A stretch of 64,000 nt of DNA from Liolophura sinensis (Eukaryota > Mollusca > Polyplacophora > Chitonida > Chitonidae), in contig NC_088301.1 in the NCBI RefSeq assembly GCF_032854445.1, positions 28,692,402 through 28,756,401 of the forward strand, in the 5' to 3' direction. The position numbers and the translations under genes are program-made. Under the pieces are notes generated by a model. The model made no database searches. It saw only the letters and a list, made by a program, of their open reading frames with translations, and was not told the DNA's origin. Each line of letters begins with the position of its first letter. Within the stretch, counting starts at the first letter, position 1. This document shows, piece by piece, positions 13,620-26,560 of the stretch.

Positions 13620-15419
13620 GCTGGAGGGAATTTCCCTTCAGGCTTGTGATAGAGGCACTGACTCGAAACTTGGAGACTGGTAGTTAAAATAGCCAGGTGG
13701 CATGCCCCCTTCACAAAAAAACAAATGCGCATGTACATGTGTGCATGTATACTAATATGCTGGCCACCCAGTAACTGTGATGTATGTGTTAATCAGGACT
13801 ACATATATTTAAAATAAGTGCCGTGCTGATACATGCAGAAATATATGAGCTGGCTCCAGGGACTGATATACAGATGCCCTGAAGATATCCCAAAGTACAG
13901 TATTTTATGCTATAAAGGGGGATCACCATTATATATACAGCAACTTAGCCACTAACGACTGCAACTCACCGATGTCACATTAAGCAGACAAATCCTATGC
14001 TGGCTTGGCACTGACTTAAGATTTGAAAAAATTCACAAGCCTTCTTCCCGACTGTCCGATGATCAATCACTCACTGGTTAGAGAAGTCAAACTTTAGTAT
14101 CAATCCATATCATTGTTTCAAGGCACGTATAACTGAAACAGCTGACTCAACTTACAGAAATAGGAGGCTGACCAAAAGTAGGTATGTCTTCAGACCTATT
14201 TAATAGCCCCAGGCCTGCAAAACAGATCTGACTATACAGAATTGGAATCCTATGACCCCAAACTTTGCCAAAAATGTGCATTTTTTAATGCAAATAAATC
14301 TGATAAAATATGCATCATTTACATTTCAATTTCATTTGGGGACAAAATTTACATTTTATCAGTAGTATTTCATCGCACCTTTCAAACAAACCTTAACTCA
14401 ATGTAACTTCTTATGTTAAATACATGTAGACATCTCAGAATCAAAAACACAAGCTTAGTCATGAACAAAATTTTATGTCAAACATCCATAAAGCCACATG
14501 CAGCCCCACACAACCAGAGCTTGATTTGAACACATGGCCAATGGCCTTGCTTAAATCAAGACGATCCAGCACTTCAATCATCTCAACCCTGCAAGGAGGT
14601 CCTCCCAAAGCTTATCTGAGACAGGTTACATTTATTCATAATTATGTTGTACGTATCCTGTCCATAAGAAATGTTTCTCGCCGAACAGTTTGTTGCCATA
14701 CAGCACATGTTCCAACCATATGCATCACAGACACAGGTCTTGTTTTCCATTTGGACTACACAATTCCCCATATATATGTAGATAATAAATAAAAACATCA
14801 CATCAATTTCAATATACATTTACTATGCAACCTATGCAACACCTATGCAAGATTTCCACAGTTTCAAGATTATTTTGTGCACAAAATTTTCACATTAAAC
14901 CTTCGATAATAATCTCTTCAGTTTTATTAGGTGCTTGCCAAGGTCATCACAATCACACAAATGCCCGGGGGAGGGTTCTACATGGCCGCTCTTTAACGTC
15001 TCCTGAATAATTCATTGATTTCCCAGAGAACAAACTGCTGATCAAGGTTAGCTGCCACCTGGCTTTAGCCTCTGATTCTCAGTCAGCTTTTCCCCACTGT
15101 ACTACTAAAAAAACAATGGTGTGTGGGATCCTTTTATCACAATGTTGAATAAAAGATTACCTAAAACCCGTGCAAATTGTGGATCCATCAATTACACTGT
15201 CCGTAACACATCACAGGTGGGGAGATCTCTGAGCTATCTTGATACAACAGTGAAACAAAAAAAAACCAATCTAATCTATTAACAGATGGAAAAGTAACAT
15301 CAGAACTGAGAGATCACACCACAGTTTAATTAGACAAGAATATATTCAAACCTTTGAATACTTCTCAACGTGAAATGATACAGAATGTAGAAAGTTAAGA
15401 AGGCATTTTATTAATATTT

Positions 15420-15423
<4 letters not shown>
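13620..15423. other. Non-coding stretch, no gene recognised
   Basis: No gene, RNA or known repeat recognised. The open frame at 14475-14792 (105 codons, plus) overlaps one of 78 codons on the other strand and shows no domain. Confidence 0.4.

Positions 15424-15452
<29 letters not shown>
15424..15452 (+). repeat. (AT)n microsatellite, about 14 units
   Basis: Uninterrupted AT dinucleotide run, flanked by AT-rich sequence. Confidence 0.97.
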
Positions 15453-15455
<3 letters not shown>

Positions 15456-16058
15456 AAAATCAACTTAATGTGACAGCAAAGCATTTCATACCAAAAATCC
15501 ATGACTGCAATTTTATACAATATGTAAAAAGAATGTATCTTTATGGAAGTAACTTCTCCTTCCTGGCCTTTAAAGAGGTCTATGTGCATTATAATATTGT
15601 TAAAGAATGTTCGCAGTATTTAAAAAAATTTCATATGAAAATCTGATAACACTTAATTTAAAATTTGATAAGAGAGGAATTCAATACCATAAATCTCTTA
15701 ATGCATGTGTGCAAGTTCATGCCATAATGTTGTCAGTGTAAGGTGTCCATCTTTGACTCCATTCAATTGCCTAAAGCTTCATTAATATACCAGCCCACCT
15801 TTGATAAATGAGGTCACGACCGGATACTTCAAAACAAGAAGTTTTACCCAGAAATACCCGTTGGAGAAGGCCAGTGGCATTTTAAAGGTTCTACCTGCGG
15901 ATTTGGTCCACTCATAATTCTAGACACCTTGGAATACTGCACTTTACCTAAAGTTAATATGCACTTTCAGGCAAACATAAAAGCCTTAAAATGATACCTT
16001 TGAAGCCAACACTTCTGACACGAAATACAATCAGAGAAAACTCTGAAGGTGAGTGGGT

Positions 16059-16074
16059 GGATGGATGGATGGAT
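16059..16074 (+). repeat. (GGAT)4 microsatellite
   Basis: Four tandem GGAT units, preceded by related GAGTGGGT sequence. Confidence 0.9.
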
Positions 16075-16684
16075 CAGAACTAAACAAAACTGTAACTTGA
16101 ATAAAAACAACATTTTTAATAGCTGAAAGAGATTAAGTGAAATATTCATGAGTATAAATTTCATGGGACCCCATTTAAATACATCCAGCAAACAAGAAGC
16201 AATTGCCCCGTTATCCAGCATTTCGATCGTAAAGAACATGGATGGACAATAAATAGTAAAAATTCATGTCCACACAAGTCTTCCCTGCACACAAATGTCA
16301 AGCAATGCATGCATATGCTAAAGGTCTGGAAACTTCAAATGTACCAATATTTGCTGGGGTGTGGTTGTTACTCTGTTACCTTAAATCCCCATGCTGCTGC
16401 ATGCCCCTGATCCTCATTATGTAAACAGTGATATGGTCTTCAGTTAAATGGTGAAAAAGCCAACGAATCATTCTATCAAATAATTTACAAAGGCACAATC
16501 AACACATATGGGAAAATATGGCAGTTCAAGGCACTGTGGACAGGTTCCAGGGGAAATAACCTTGCCAACTGAACAATTACCAGATTAGTATTGCCACAAC
16601 ATAATCTCATATACACAAGGGTATTACATGAAGTTTGCCACACAAGAGACTTTCAGGCTTGTGAGACTGGAGATGCCGACTGGT

Positions 16685-16724
16685 TTATACTTAAGTATAA
16701 GTATATACTTATACTTAAGTATAA
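16685..16724. repeat. Perfect 40-bp palindrome
   Basis: The 40 bases equal their own reverse complement. It is itself modular: a 16-bp palindrome TTATACTTAAGTATAA at each end, joined by the 8-bp palindrome GTATATAC. The flanking bases (T at 16684, G at 16725) break the symmetry. Origin is unknown: it may be a microsatellite-like expansion of TATACTTAAG or a cruciform-prone site. Confidence 0.97.
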
Positions 16725-19700
16725 GAAACAGCACATCATGCCTTTTGCTTAGCTACTCTGTCACTTATGCAGCTTTACATTGTCTAGAAGCTATCAAGTA
16801 TGCCTGTGACAATCAAATTCACGAGATATTACACAGAATATGTAAATGAGCATGATTTCCACTAAAACATTATCCCCAGGCGTCAGTTTTAGCAAATGAA
16901 CCGTCTGGGATACAGTCAGGTCTGTTCAACCCAATAATGTCCCTTTTCAATCTCACAAAAAATTCTCTTTACTCATCTGGAATATTAGATCGAGAAGAGC
17001 TGACTGAAGACTATAGACAATGGCACCAAGCCACCAGCCCAGTATCACATCTTAAAGCCTAATCTTGCTGAAAGTGGTATCTCATCTGCAGACACAGACT
17101 CATTTGTTGTCAAAGACAACCGTAAAGTAATGCAACAAACAATGGGACAAAAACACCTCACAACCATTGTGTTATGAAATTCCAATAATCTCTATTATTG
17201 ATATGTTTTGCTGGACGAAGAGATTACTTGCGTGATTTTGATGGCAGACATATGATCAGACTGTACTCGTTATGAGTATCGGGTAGACTACCACAGACTA
17301 AGGTTATAAGTACACCTGATCAATCTGCAATCAGAAATTACTCTACAGATAGCTTAAGACTTGGTAGGCAGTTGAAGGCCCCATACCTATGCTATCCAGA
17401 GACAAAATACCTCCCAAAAGAATCACAGGCAGACTACAGGCACAGCCACCTGATCATGCTTGTCCAAGCCAATGTGTCTCAGTATAAACTTCATCTCTCC
17501 TTGCCCAGTGGGTAAAAGGGTAACTCACAAACACATACAGCTGCTTTTTCATGCAGTCCAGGCTTTGTTGAATCACCTACGTAGTTAGAACAGAGTAATA
17601 AAACAATAAAACTTGCCCAATACGTTTGATATCCAGCTATATCTGGTTTGGCATTGTACTGTACCACATTTATTTCCATCAAGGTAAATAATGTGTACGT
17701 CCATATATAATAGTAGAACTTGCAGCATTTTGAAAGGAAGTTTTGAAGAAGTGTCACAAAGTAATGCTCTTTTTAGCTACATTCCATTCCTTAATTCCTT
17801 AACTGGTTTTACAAAGCCATTTGGCTACCACTTTCGCTTCCCTTTATGACAAGAAGCATCCCACCCACTAAGACCTCCATGGTCCAGAAGGCAAATGCAG
17901 CCTGGGAAGACATCTCATCTTCCTGCACCTTTACTTTCGAAACTCATCAATAATAAATGTAGAATTAGCTGTCTCCTGCCAAAGCTGATTATTTAATAAA
18001 TTAGTTGTCCCACAGACCGCTGATTTCCGGACTTGAATCTGATCCAGTACTTGCCAATTTGCCGACTTTACCTGATATGTATAATTGGAATACATGTGAA
18101 TATAGTTTGTAATCTATGCATCCAAATGGACATTCATATACCAGCCATCAACCAACATGGATGCAAAGGCCAGTTTTAAAAATGATGCTTAACATAAAGC
18201 ACCAAAGTACTAAAAAAGTATACAAAGTACAAACCTAGGACACAATCATGCAAAGAGAAGCTGTCAGCAGTTTTCAATAATGTTGGAAAGATGCAGGGAT
18301 TGTTCTGGGCATATGAGTGAAATGAGAATTCAAATCGTGTACCGTGCTAGTATAAAAGTTGTTGATAATAAAATAACAAAATAGCTACACATTAATTACA
18401 ACTGTTCACATATCCAAAATGGCGATCCAATTGAACACTATGAATATACAACCTCTAGACCCATGGTTAAGCGGAATTAGACACAATCGTGAAGCAGTGC
18501 CAGAGACTCAATTCCATATCGGATTCATCAACCAAAAGCTTTCCGTTCAAAGCACACTGTTGCTTTATACAAATGTATTCAATAACAATAATTAAAAACT
18601 TGGAATAGCACATACATTCTTCCAAATGCTTATGCCAGCCACAGGCCTACGCATACAGGTACCTGCTATCAAATTTTTTCCAGTTTTTCTTTTTTGAACA
18701 AATTAAGATTTTAGTTCCTGTTTCCTATTCTCCATTTTTTTTAGTTAAGCAAAGTCTGCTTTTAGCCTTAGGTGAATGATGGATCTTACAAAACAAAGCT
18801 GTGTCTTTTGACCATGAATAGATTACATGCATATTTCCTGTAACTGGAGCTGATGTATGTACAGGCATATAGCTAAACGTGCACAAACCACTATATGGGG
18901 TATCATATATACAGATGTAGGATCTGATGTCCACAAACTACCAGAATATCACATGACCATTTTAATGTACAATCTCAGAGCCTGCACAAAAACTATATTC
19001 TTAAACCATCAGCAAACCATCTGATAGAGGATTTATTTTTTTCTATGACCTACAGAATGGCCAGCATGTTGTTAGCTCTGTACTGTAGGTGGGCAGGGGT
19101 TTCCCAATTATTGGCTCAGAGTTCCCAGCCTGGTGTCTATACAGCTCTGTGGGATCAGCACATAGTGGCGTGGATAATGCTGACTATTGTTTGGCTGAAG
19201 GCAATCCCCGTAGGACCAGCTAAACGCTGTTTACTTTCCATTAATCATACAAATCCAAGGATCCATCATTCCCAATACTCAGCCTACTCAATAAATATTT
19301 GACGACAGCAGAAGAAATGATTTCTTAAATGAACTACTTCCAGCATATAAACTGCTTTTTTTGAAGAAGAGGCGAGAAGGTAAAACAAAGATAATCTCCA
19401 CTTCTTTAACGAATTAACGCAGCTCTTCTCTTACATGTACCAAAAGAGTTCGATCCACAGTGTCTGACTAAACCAGCAATATAAATACAATGACTACACA
19501 CATGACAGAAATGTTCCACAGATAGCTATAAAACATGTGATCTTATTACATCATCAAAAATTTATTAAATAATTTTCAATTATTTCATCACAGAATAAGT
19601 CAAAACAATAATTCAGAATTACATACAGCATTTAGGTATTAACAGGTTAACAATGTATGTGATATGTACATAACCAATTCATAACCAAATTTTCCGTGAT

Positions 19701-19820
19701 GTGAAGATTTCAAGAATGAGTTTGCGTAGAAAACACTTTAAAATTTTATTATTTATGTATATTGCATATATTTTATTGTTTTCATATATCAACATCTAAC
19801 TTTGCATGTGATATAGACTG
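16725..19820. other. Non-coding stretch, no gene recognised
   Basis: Unique-looking AT-rich sequence. Short open frames at 17491-17757 (minus) and 19045-19302 (plus) have no recognisable domains. Confidence 0.4.
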
Positions 19821-19875
19821 ATTTATAAATTAATTGGTGTTCAGTGCCGTGATCAAGAATTTTTGGGTGGAGCAA
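19821..19875 (-). mobile_element. Degenerate SINE family 1 tail/core fragment
   Basis: TTTATAAATTAATTGGTGTT followed by CAGTGCCGTGATCAAGAATT resembles the family-1 tail and core start (ATTTATTTGATTGGTGTTTT, ACGCCGTACTCAAGAATATT). Only about 50 bp remain and the match decays on both sides. Confidence 0.5.
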
Positions 19876-20034
19876 ATGTGGGAGTGGCCTGACTATAAAC
19901 CTGCAATCTTTCTCGTGTGCCTGAGGTACCTCCTGTCTTTAAGCCACAGCTCCAACAACAACAGTTGTGACTGAGCACACAACCTCATTGTTTAAGGGCC
20001 TGAAGATGGCAAAGGCCTAGCGTTTTTAACCATT

Positions 20035-20160
20035 TTATCCATACCTTTTGCTTAACCATCGGAGCCTGCGCCTTAACCATTTGAGTCAGAATTTATCCAT
20101 CTGACCCAGCCCTTAATCCATCTGAGCAAGCACTTCCATCATTTGAGTCAGCAAGGGCCC
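20035..20160 (+). repeat. Degenerate tandem array of CTTAACCATCTGAG-like units
   Basis: About five imperfect units of roughly 20-27 bp share a CCATC/TTGAG core: CTTAACCATCGGAG, CTTAACCATTTGAG, TATCCATCTGA, CTTAATCCATCTGAG, TTCCATCATTTGAG. Spacing is uneven, which points to an old minisatellite. Confidence 0.6.
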
Positions 20161-20169
20161 CTTACTTAC

Positions 20170-20343
20170 TGATAAAAGAGGATTCTGTGCTGACACAGGG
20201 GAGGTTTATACAACAGGTTAAGAACAGGACAACCCTAGCTTGTCTTCTGGGACTCCAAACAACGCAGAGAATGCGATGAGCGTAACAGCTCCCATAAGAC
20301 ACATAATCTGTGCTAGCAAACATATTCATGTTTATGCCGAGGA
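20170..20343 (-). other. Candidate exon, minus strand, unidentified
   Basis: On the minus strand a polypyrimidine-rich 3' splice site (TTCTTTGTGGTCCCCTTTGG followed by TAG) precedes 174 bases open in one frame. They end at a good donor, ATCA followed by GTAAGTAAG. The other two frames contain stops. The encoded peptide is rich in hydrophobic and Cys residues and I do not recognise it. Such pairings also arise by chance in a window this size, so this is a candidate only. Confidence 0.18.
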
Positions 20344-20604
20344 CTACCAAAGGGGACCACAAAGAAAGCAATCAAGAGCTACACAATAGGACTGAACAGT
20401 CTCAATGCTCAATTCAATTATAAAATTAAATCGTTGTCAAGGAGCATCTTCTCTCAAAATGAAACATCCACATTCAAAACAATTCTTCTTTATCTGTTAT
20501 TTTTTTACATGCAAGATGAGGCTCGACTTCAAAGACATTTTTAGGCTTTACCCCACGGGAGCAGGGGTTCATACATATATGGGTCAAAAATGTCAGAATT
20601 AAAT

Positions 20605-20644
20605 GGGGGGGTTGTGTGTGTGTGTGTGTGGTGGGGGGAGGGGG
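20605..20644 (+). repeat. G-rich / (GT)n tract
   Basis: G6, then (TG)n of about nine units, then GGTGGGGGGAGGGGG. A mixed purine and GT microsatellite. Confidence 0.95.
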
Positions 20645-20988
20645 TTATTGGCTAATCCTTTTCTAATAGTCATTTCTATCAACAGTAACTCCAGTCAGGT
20701 GAGCACTTGACACTCTACTTATGTGTAAAAAAAACTAAGCAAAGGAAACTAGTAAAGTCTTTTTGAAGTCTTCACTTCCTTTTAAAACTTACACTTTCAA
20801 CTATCCAACCGCATAATAACCATAAGGTAAAAAACAACAGATTAAGCATGTCGTGCACTGTAAGGCATTGCAGCAGACAGTGTCCTCTACCACTCTCCCT
20901 TTGCAGGTGTGTTTATACACAGGCTTTCTAAAATCTTGGTACGATGATTAATTATCCCACTTCTGAAAATTCCTCTACACACAATTCT

Positions 20989-21003
20989 CCCCCCCCCCGC
21001 CCC
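20989..21003 (+). repeat. C-rich homopolymer tract
   Basis: C10, G, C4: a short poly-C run. Confidence 0.95.
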
Positions 21004-21407
21004 GGAAATTCTACATCTCACTCGTGATCAGGCACCATACATCCATGCCATCTGTCATCAAACCCCATTACAACAAGTAAGAAAAGCTTGAAAGCTTTTG
21101 CTGCTCAGCTAGTAACCAATTTAGCCTGGCGATACATTTACCCTAACAAATTGTTTAATGTATTGGCTTGACAGGGCAATTCGTTGTGGACCTTGTTACT
21201 GGTGACTGCATCTCCACCTAGACTCATCATCTAGGTCTAACATGGAGGGGGATGTGACAGCAGTCTCAGTGGGCTCAGACAGGAAGGGGGTGGGGAAAAG
21301 GAGCAAATTGGACAGAGTTTGACAGAGACAACCATTTGAGGGACTCTTCTAAATTTGTATCATTCATCATCTTTCATGTTTTCTATTCTCTATATGTATA
21401 ATAAACT

Positions 21408-21715
21408 GTTGTATGTATGTATGCATGCTTTGTGTTTAACGCCATACTTAACAATTTTCCAGTCATATGACAACGAGGAGTCATTAGGTGCTGCCACCAC
21501 TGAAGCATCATGCCGAAAACACCAGATATGGCACAATTATACTGACACCGGGCCAACCAGTCCTGTTTACTTGATCTAACCTCTCACTGCTGAGCCCCAA
21601 GCGAGGCAGCAGCAAGTAACATTTTTAAAGTCTTTAGTATGACCCGAACCGGTTTGATCAGGAGGTCTCCCGACTTCGGGACGGAGGCTCTAACCATTAG
21701 GCCACCACAGTGGTC
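21408..21715 (-). mobile_element. SINE family 2, full length
   Basis: The plus strand shows the reverse of the element: a GTATGTATGTATGC tail complement, then the core TTTAACGCCATACTTAACAA and CAGTCATATGACAACGAGG, the body (GCTGCCACCACTGAAGCATC, CCTCTCACTGCTGAGC, AAAGTCTTTAGTATGACCCG) and a tRNA-like head read backwards, ending in CTAACCATTAGGCCACC. The sense head therefore carries a box-A-like GGTGGCCTAATGGTTAG and a box-B region. Possible target duplication: TAATAAACT (21399-21407) and TAATAAGCT (21716-21724), one mismatch. It would be transcribed by RNA polymerase III and mobilised by a partner LINE that is not in this window. Confidence 0.9.
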
Positions 21716-21724
21716 TAATAAGCT

Positions 21725-24700
21725 CCTGCTCATAATACCTGGCAATCAATGCATGTGCCAGTATTAAGAAGCAGTCCTATGAAATGTATCCAACTTCTGA
21801 AACAGTATCCATATACTTGGAGATTAGCTGTTTTCATCAAACAATAACCGTCAGAAGCAGAAGCCTTACAACCAGTTCGAACATGAGAATCAATAACTTC
21901 TTTATCTATAATTAAAGAATGGATTTGAACCTCATGTGTCTTAGCTCCTGAAACTACTGACCCACAACCGACTCCTTCTTCACATCAATTTAATGTATGT
22001 TAAAAACTCAGGCATATCCTGAGCATTTATCTGCTTTGTGCAAAATAGTTGAAATCTGACAATGATGATAATGTTCACAAATGCATGCGTACTTTTAAAC
22101 ATAAAATAAACAAAATATACTGTCTGTTTATTTCCCTTCATGGTGCTTCAATAGCGCTGACTCACTAAATCATCCTGCTACAGACATCAAAACATCACCA
22201 TGATCCCATGTTGCTTTACCCACTCACACTGTGGTAAAAAAAGACGGGGAAAAAAATACAATATATTTTGGAAAATTCTATGGTTAAAATGACAGTATGG
22301 TTGAGGCCAAACTACATGGTTCTGATTATTGTGAGATCTTGTGCTGAAAAAGCACAGCACTTTGTGCTGGTATAATTGATCATCAGCGTGGACTAATCTG
22401 AAGCGAGCAGAATCAATGATCTTCACAACCCGTCTCTCGTCATTTCAGACAAAATCAATACTTAACAACAATACAAAATACTTCTACTTTTACTCAAATT
22501 GCAGACTAATAGTTCCTCATGCCAGAGAAAGGCATCCTCATCAGGAATCTAATGAATCTGTGAATTAGGTAGCTGAAGGACACTGAATTGCACAGACACC
22601 GAAGTCTCTTCAGAGAAATGGGAGGTTAACAGCGCCATCTTGTGTCAAACTAAGCAGCAGCCAGTGATGACAGTTCACACAACTCACAGGAAATGGACTT
22701 CAGTTCCAGACGCTTTCAAACCACAAACTTCATTACCAGCTTGGTGATTTTTCTTGTGTGAAGACTTCAGTTTCAGGACCGAATTATCAACAAGTCAAAG
22801 AGGGGTATGGATGCGTACAAATGAACTGAGACCATAACAGTTTCAGAATCAAAAAATCCAATCGTTGACTTGTTCTGGCCTGAACTGTTAATATCACAAA
22901 GTGAAAAATATGTGTAGTTAGTAGCAAAAAGCAAAGATGAAGTGCAGCATTTCATAGGATAACATTCCATACAGGTTGGCTTTAAATGAAACTGAACATG
23001 AGAAGAGGCCCAATGAGCGTTATCTGCCAAGCACAAATTGCCAAACATATTGAAAGCTGGATACAAAAAGACAAACTTGAGGCAAATCTGAATTATGCCG
23101 ACAGTCACTTGTTTACTGTAGATGTATATAATGGTGTATAAAGCCTTCTAGCAACAGTCTTTGATTAATAATCATCGCTATAATTAGTTGCACCAGGGGT
23201 AAACCAGTGTTAACATAATATCACAGTTCATCATCAAGCAGAACTGTAATAACGAGTTAAATGGTACACCTCCTTTGATAACATGCATCACAGGATACAC
23301 CAATGGCTGCTCCCTTTGTCAGCATAATCCATCTTACAGGAATAACAGAATTATCCCTTCTGGTAATCAATCCCTATGGGTGAAAATCATTCAGGTGCTC
23401 GAAGCATTCAACTCAAAGTTAGGTCAAATCTGCCATTACATGTAAATGTTTTACAGGAATTTTGCAGGATCACTTTAGCAACAGACCTAGACAATCCTTT
23501 CTGCTCACCCTGATGTAAAGAAGTCCCGGAGTAAAGCTGTTCATACCTCCCATGGTAGAAACAAAACAGCTAGATTAATTTCTACCGTGAAATACAATAA
23601 ACTGGTTTAGAGTATGATGCTTGTCTATTAGCTGAACATCCAACATAAATCACTCATAAAATTTACTATCTGTTCAGATTTCTGAGAAAAATTAAAAACC
23701 TCCACAGAACTTTTCTATCTAATTCATTTTTGATTCAAAATCTCCCAAATGTTTATTTCATACCATACCAGTATATCACATTGCGTTCTCAATAAAATTT
23801 CTTAAATACCGACAAAGGTTTCAGCAAAACAATACTATTTGCAATTTGACTCAGTTTTACAGTGACATGTAGTTTAAAATGTCAGCTGGTGTTAGAGATG
23901 ATTCAGCAAAAGGAGAACACAAAACACGGTTTCTAACTCGATTATTAAAACCCTGGAAATGTGTTATTATGACATGTTCTGCTCAAAGGATCACTAAATG
24001 CAACAACTTGCACTTTCAAATTTCATTTTTTTTCACTAAAAAGCCAATTTCTTATAGCTGTAAATTTCTCTGTATGCCTCTTTAACGCTGAGATGATGGA
24101 TTTTTTTCATACTGAAATATCAGACATACAACGAAAATTTGTCCAAGCACAAGTTACATGTACCCGTACCGTCTTTTCGCAGGCAGCAACCTTCTTTAAT
24201 TCATACAGCATATATATTTAAAATTACCTGTGGCCTATGACTGAATTGCTTGAAGCTGAATAAATACAGTGTGATTCACCTAATCAAAACTGTGACTCTG
24301 AAGTCGAGACAGAAGTTTAAAAAACAGACTTAAAGCAAAGCTAAAGTCTTGCTCACCGCGAAATTCATTTCCCTTTAAACGCTGTATAAACAAATTTATC
24401 GACACCAACGATGTGGCACTAAGAGATGATGCTCAGCATGTGGTAACCTGTATAGCTTTAGTTAAATGTGAGATGGTTCTCACATGTAATATGCTGAGCT
24501 GACCACATGAATTCCATCGTGACAGAATTACAAAGATTCCATGAAAGGTTATTGTGCCAAAGTAAAGCTAATGTAGATTTACACGTAAGCTCTAGAAGTA
24601 GCGACGAGGTTAATGAACTGTTGTGGGGAAAAAATCAATATAAACTTAAAGTTTATATTTTGGTCAGGTGATACGCACATTCAGTGTGATGGAATTGATG

Positions 24701-25635
24701 GATTTTACATGAAGATCTTTGTTTTCCCATTTGCTGCAAAATTCCCTATTCTTGAACAGAAACATCCTTTTATTCTTATACCTTGGTGTTTTTTTCTACA
24801 AGTACTTTTTGATTAGCACAGTAAAAAGAGATTTTTACGTGGCCTGAGAATTACAACACGTGACATTTTAATTGTAATGATGAAATTTCTGCTAAGAGTA
24901 AATCTGTCACGGTAATAAAATCATATGTATTTTCTGCTCAAACTGAAAAATGATTGGTTAAACATTGGTTTCATTTCAGGCAGTAACACTACAAATCTAA
25001 ATCAATCTATCATTGACTAATTTCCTGACTTTGTATGATACCCTACTTTATATAAATACATTTATAAAAGCAAAAAATCGGCTATACTTTAACCAACCAG
25101 AATCCACCGGATTAACTGATTTTAAAGTAGACAACTATGGCCTAACAAGTGAATCTGCCATCGTGATGAATGATTCTCCATGTTATTTTCACATTTGTGG
25201 TGTTTCACCTTTAACGTAGTCAAAGGAATAGAACAACATAGAATTAAGCAATATCAGGTTCAGGAAACAATGCTGTGGTATACAATACCAGGGCATTGTG
25301 GTACATGCTGTGATGTACCAAATGTTTGTAGGTTTGACCCAGACTACACCCACTGCACCCTGAAAAACAACATTCAATATAGATTCCACATGAACCAGAA
25401 GTGTTTTCATGAACAACCCGATCCTCATCAAAACAACTGAATGACGTTGTGGTCCAACAAGTGCTTCTGCTAAGTATCAGGAACAAGTTGGAGCAAGGCT
25501 GCAAATAAGCAGCCGGACATGGAGATTGTCCAGAACAATAATGGCCAATCTGCCTCAAAAATCTGCCTCAAGATTTTTGACGCTGGTCATTTTGTCCTGT
25601 AGAAATTCAGAGGTGCATAAAAAGATGAATTATTC
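21725..25635. other. Non-coding stretch, no gene recognised
   Basis: No recognisable gene. Open frames at 22773-23108 (minus), 23879-24085 and 25013-25219 (plus) lack identifiable domains. Small alternative inverted repeats occur at 24431-24509. Otherwise unique-looking. Confidence 0.4.
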
Positions 25636-25649
25636 AGTTGTGTAACTGT

Positions 25650-25939
25650 ATATGTATGTATGCCCGGGGTATAAAGTTGAACTTAACAATTACTCAGTCA
25701 GGTGTGTGTACACTTATTGTGTTTTTCTTGTGGCAGGGTGAGTGCATGCTGCCAAAGGGCTGCCGCCATTAAAGCATCATGCCATCAGACATGACACCCA
25801 ATCCAGTCACATTATACTGACATCAGGCCAACAAAACAATATTTAAAGTCTTCGTTATGACCCGACCCAACCTGAGTTTGATCAAGAGATCTCCCGATTT
25901 TGAGGCAGACAATCTAACCATCAGGCCAGTGAAGCGGTT
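25650..25939 (-). mobile_element. SINE family 2 with perfect 14-bp target duplication
   Basis: The element is bounded by AGTTGTGTAACTGT at 25636-25649 and again at 25940-25953. Inside, the plus strand reads tail complement (ATATGTATGTATGC), a diverged core (ACTTAACAATTACTCAGTCA), the body (CTTGTGGCAGGGTGAGTGCA, GCCGCCATTAAAGCATCATG, CAGTCACATTATACTGACAT, AAAGTCTTCGTTATGACCCG) and the reversed tRNA-like head (TGAGGCAGACAATCTAACCA, TCAGGCCAG). The exact duplication fixes both ends at 290 bp. Confidence 0.95.
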
Positions 25940-26099
25940 AGTTGTGTAACTGTCTCTATCTAGCTGTGATGATACTTTCATGAGCTTGTTTCAATACAAC
26001 AACATTCAACTGTCAGCATCACTGTTTTATTGACATTTCTGAGTAGGAGATATCCGAGAGCTAATCAACCTTTCTAAAACAAATACAAACGTTTCTCAA

Positions 26100-26560
26100 G
26101 CCCGTCGGTCGTCACAGCATTGTACATGGTTCAATTCCTGTTGTCTTGGCTTCCATTCATTATCCTTGTAGCATGCGTGTTTTATGCAGTTAAAACAAAA
26201 ACAGGGTCATTTAAATCAATGTTTGATCAAAAGACCAGATTCATATTTCTGATTTTGCTCTACAAGAGTAGACCTAACATTTTGTAACATCAAAGCATCA
26301 CCCATTCATACGTGATGACACTAGTCTTTAACATCACCTAGCGTCAACACAATGAGTTAATACTGCAGGCCTGCAAATTATTTGCATACATTAACGACAT
26401 CGTATGAAGACGCATGACCTCATGATTGACATGCACTTTTGTTACCTATTGTTTGTTGTAGCTTTAAGCTTTTAGCGTCCACCTTTAGAGTTAGTGACAA
26501 TCTCAAGCAGAATTCACCTCATCTCACCAAGTACCTAGCATAAATCCACAACTGCCTGTG
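26100..26560. promoter_or_regulatory. Possible enhancer-like non-coding segment
   Basis: The segment is less AT-monotonous than its surroundings and carries clustered sites: a POU octamer ATTTGCAT (about 26380), a Pbx/Meis-like ATGATTGACAT (about 26422) and a Sox-like CTATTGTTTGTTG (about 26447). Nothing here is coding or repetitive. That it regulates a neighbouring gene is inference from motif clustering only. Confidence 0.2.

Noticed and set aside
24431-24509. Small hairpin (GCTCAGCAT with ATGCTGAGC, inner ATGTGAG with CTCACAT)
   Set aside because: The two stems are strongly asymmetric and compete with another pairing (CATGTGGT with ACCACATG), so it is not microRNA-like.
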